Origin: Psychroserpens burtonensis DSM 12212
GTDB taxonomy: Bacteria > Bacteroidota > Bacteroidia > Flavobacteriales > Flavobacteriaceae
Assembly (NCBI RefSeq): GCF_000425305.1
Contig: NZ_AUDE01000021.1
Location: 43,126 to 107,125 of the forward strand
Reading direction: 5' to 3'
Length of the DNA stretch: 64,000 nt
Below, piece by piece: positions 62,559 through 64,000 of the stretch (the first letter of the stretch is position 1; each line of letters begins with the position of its first letter). The notes below the pieces were generated by a model. That model was not told the origin of the DNA. It saw only the letters and a program-made list of their open reading frames with translations, and searched no databases. The position numbers were made by a program, and so were the translations under genes.

Positions 62559-64000
62559 CAATGTCATTAAGTTAAGTAATTAAAATATTGATAATCAGTA
62601 AATTACACTTGTTTTTTATCTATAAAAAGCGTATATTTAAGTAGTAATCAATGACTTAACTATGAAAAAAAACTGCTAACTTTATCTTCGAAAAGATTAG
62701 AACTGAGATTTTTAGTGATGCATTAAAAACTGAGTTTAAAGTTTCAAAAGAGCATTTTACTAGAAACAGAAAACAGCGTTTTCCTTTACTTTTATTATTT
62801 ATGATGAACTTTCTGAGAAAAAGTCTATTCCTAGAAATCGAGAACTTTACAAACCTTTTTAAAACGGGTTCTAACTTAAAGTTTTCTAAGAGTGCTTTTG
62901 TACAAGCAAGAAAGAAAATCAAACCAGAAGTGTTCGATAAACTTTCTCAAATATTATTAAGTGAATTTTATGCAAATAATGATGCCGCAATAAAATTGTG
63001 GAAGGGTTTTAGGTTGCTAGCTGTAGATGGCTCTAGAATCACGTTACCTATTACTGACGAACTTAAAACAATTTATGGCAAGACAAAGAACCAAAGTGAA
63101 ACTATCATAATTCAAGCGAGATGTTCTGTTATTTATGATGTTCTTAATAATTATGTTCTTGATGGTGCTTTAGCAGCTTTGAAGCGAGGAGAAAGAGATC
63201 TAGCACTTAGTCATCTTGAGTGTTGTAATACTAATGATTTGATAGTTTACGACAGAGGTTATCCTTCGTATGATTTCATAGATCAGCATCTCAATAGAGG
63301 ATTAAATTACCTAATGAGGGTTAAGCTTAGTTTTAGTAATCTTATCAAAGATTTTGAAAAGAGCGGTAAAAAATCCCTTATAGCAGAAATGTATCCTGGT
63401 AAAAATGCAAATCTTTCTGATAAGAAATACACTAAAAAAACACCTATTAAAGTAAGACTCATAAGAGTAGAATTAGGGAAAGGGCAAGTTGAGATTTTAG
63501 TGACTTCGTTATTGGATAGTAAGCTATATCCAGTAAATCAGTTCAAAAAGCTATATTTTAAACGGTGGCGAGTAGAGACTTTTTACGATGAGCTTAAAAA
63601 CAAATTAAGAATTGAACATTTTTCAGGTTATTCAAACCAAAGTATTCTTCAGGATTTTAAAGCAGCATTGTTTGTTAGCAACGTACAAACACTTATTGTT
63701 AGCGAACTAGAAGATGACATTAAAGAAAGCAACCAAGTTAAAAAATATGATTATAAGATAAATGTTAATGTGTCATATGGTCTACTAAAAAATAGAGTTG
63801 TATCGTTATTTTTAAATAAGCAGTCACCTGAAATAGATATTGTAGAAGAGCTTAAATTATTGTTTAAATCAAATTTAGTACCTATCCGACCCAATCGGAA
63901 ATTTGAACGAAATTCAGGAAAATATCGAACTCGCACAAAACCTAAAATAACTAAAAACCAGAGAGATGGTGTTTGAAAAAACCTTAACTTAATGACATTG
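62559..64000 (+). mobile_element. IS4-family insertion sequence
   Basis: About 1442 bp bounded by perfect 18-bp terminal inverted repeats: CAATGTCATTAAGTTAAG at 62559-62576 and its reverse complement at 63983-64000. A single DDE transposase gene fills it. The right flank is outside the window, so target-site duplication cannot be checked. Confidence 0.85.
62662..63976 (+). CDS. IS4-family transposase with a +1 shift at an A8 run
   Basis: The conserved protein reads without break from about 62666 to 63976 and carries a full DDE set: LLAVDGS (first Asp), VYDRGYPSYD (second Asp), and YFKRWRVETFYDELK, which fits the IS4 Y-(2)-R-(3)-E-(6)-K signature with the catalytic Glu. The only in-place ATG (62662) is followed by eight As, one too many: read directly it stops after five codons, but with seven As it gives MKKTANFIFEKIRTEIFSD continuous with the rest. 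So the gene is either shifted by one base or rescued by slippage on A8. A later start (62801) would lose about 46 residues. Confidence 0.8.

Noticed and set aside
1..64000. tRNA or rRNA genes
   Set aside because: No cloverleaf with a matching TTCGA-type T arm or rRNA-like sequence was recognised by eye; a tRNAscan run would settle it.

Overview
The window is chromosomal DNA of a low-GC member of the Bacteroidota, most likely a marine Flavobacteriaceae species. Evidence: class Ia ribonucleotide reductase, two type IX secretion (T9SS) cargo proteins with C-terminal sorting domains, a TonB-dependent receptor with an N-terminal carboxypeptidase-regulatory-like domain, a Bat operon, small flavobacterial families (DUF3109, DUF4412, DUF6503, DUF6252-like), and promoters of the Bacteroidota type (TTTG-N19-TAnnTTTG). 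No rRNA or tRNA gene and no CRISPR array was seen.

Layout. 1-2.6 kb: tail of a possible S41 peptidase, a MarC/small membrane protein/oxidoreductase operon (-), a DUF3109 gene. 2.7-6.1 kb: a broken DUF4412 gene and a LytTR response regulator/TPR histidine kinase pair (-). 6.1-10.4 kb: a gene-free region with a terminator and a 24-bp hairpin, then nrdB and nrdA. 10.5-13.9 kb: two RDD paralogues flanking a beta-barrel gene, a lipoprotein gene and a DUF6503 pseudogene with three in-frame stops. 13.9-21.3 kb: a probable phosphate block (PiT transporter, YwqK/MORN-like secreted protein, TonB receptor, lipoprotein) with TGTTA motifs repeated every 11 bp, resembling PHO boxes. 21.4-32.4 kb: dgt, a T9SS protein, a 56-aa membrane protein, dxs, tadA, an internally deleted cold-shock gene, a ClC channel gene and aspS. 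32.7-41.9 kb: a T9SS lipase-like protein, lipoproteins, a Kbp (BON-LysM) protein, gpsA, a kelch protein and repeat remnants. 42-48.3 kb: a GbsR/MarR-led tripartite RND efflux operon. 48.4-50.7 kb: pheS, a conserved small gene, cvpA-like. 50.8-58.0 kb: an inorganic-carbon cluster (beta-carbonic anhydrase, SulP transporter, Usp, DabA, DabB). 58.2-62.2 kb: batE, batD, a one-domain BatD-like duplicate and batC. 62.6-64.0 kb: an IS4-family element whose right terminal repeat ends at the last base.

How the genes work together. DabAB, SulP and carbonic anhydrase form one module for taking up and interconverting CO2 and bicarbonate. The PiT, TonB and lipoprotein genes and their repeats look like a phosphate-scavenging unit. 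GbsR probably controls its own efflux pump. Decay is common: at least four genes are broken or shortened (DUF4412, DUF6503, the csp-like gene, a duplicated 5' fragment at 41.8 kb), and the transposase frame is broken at an A8 run. The expected batA/batB genes are not between batC and the insertion sequence.
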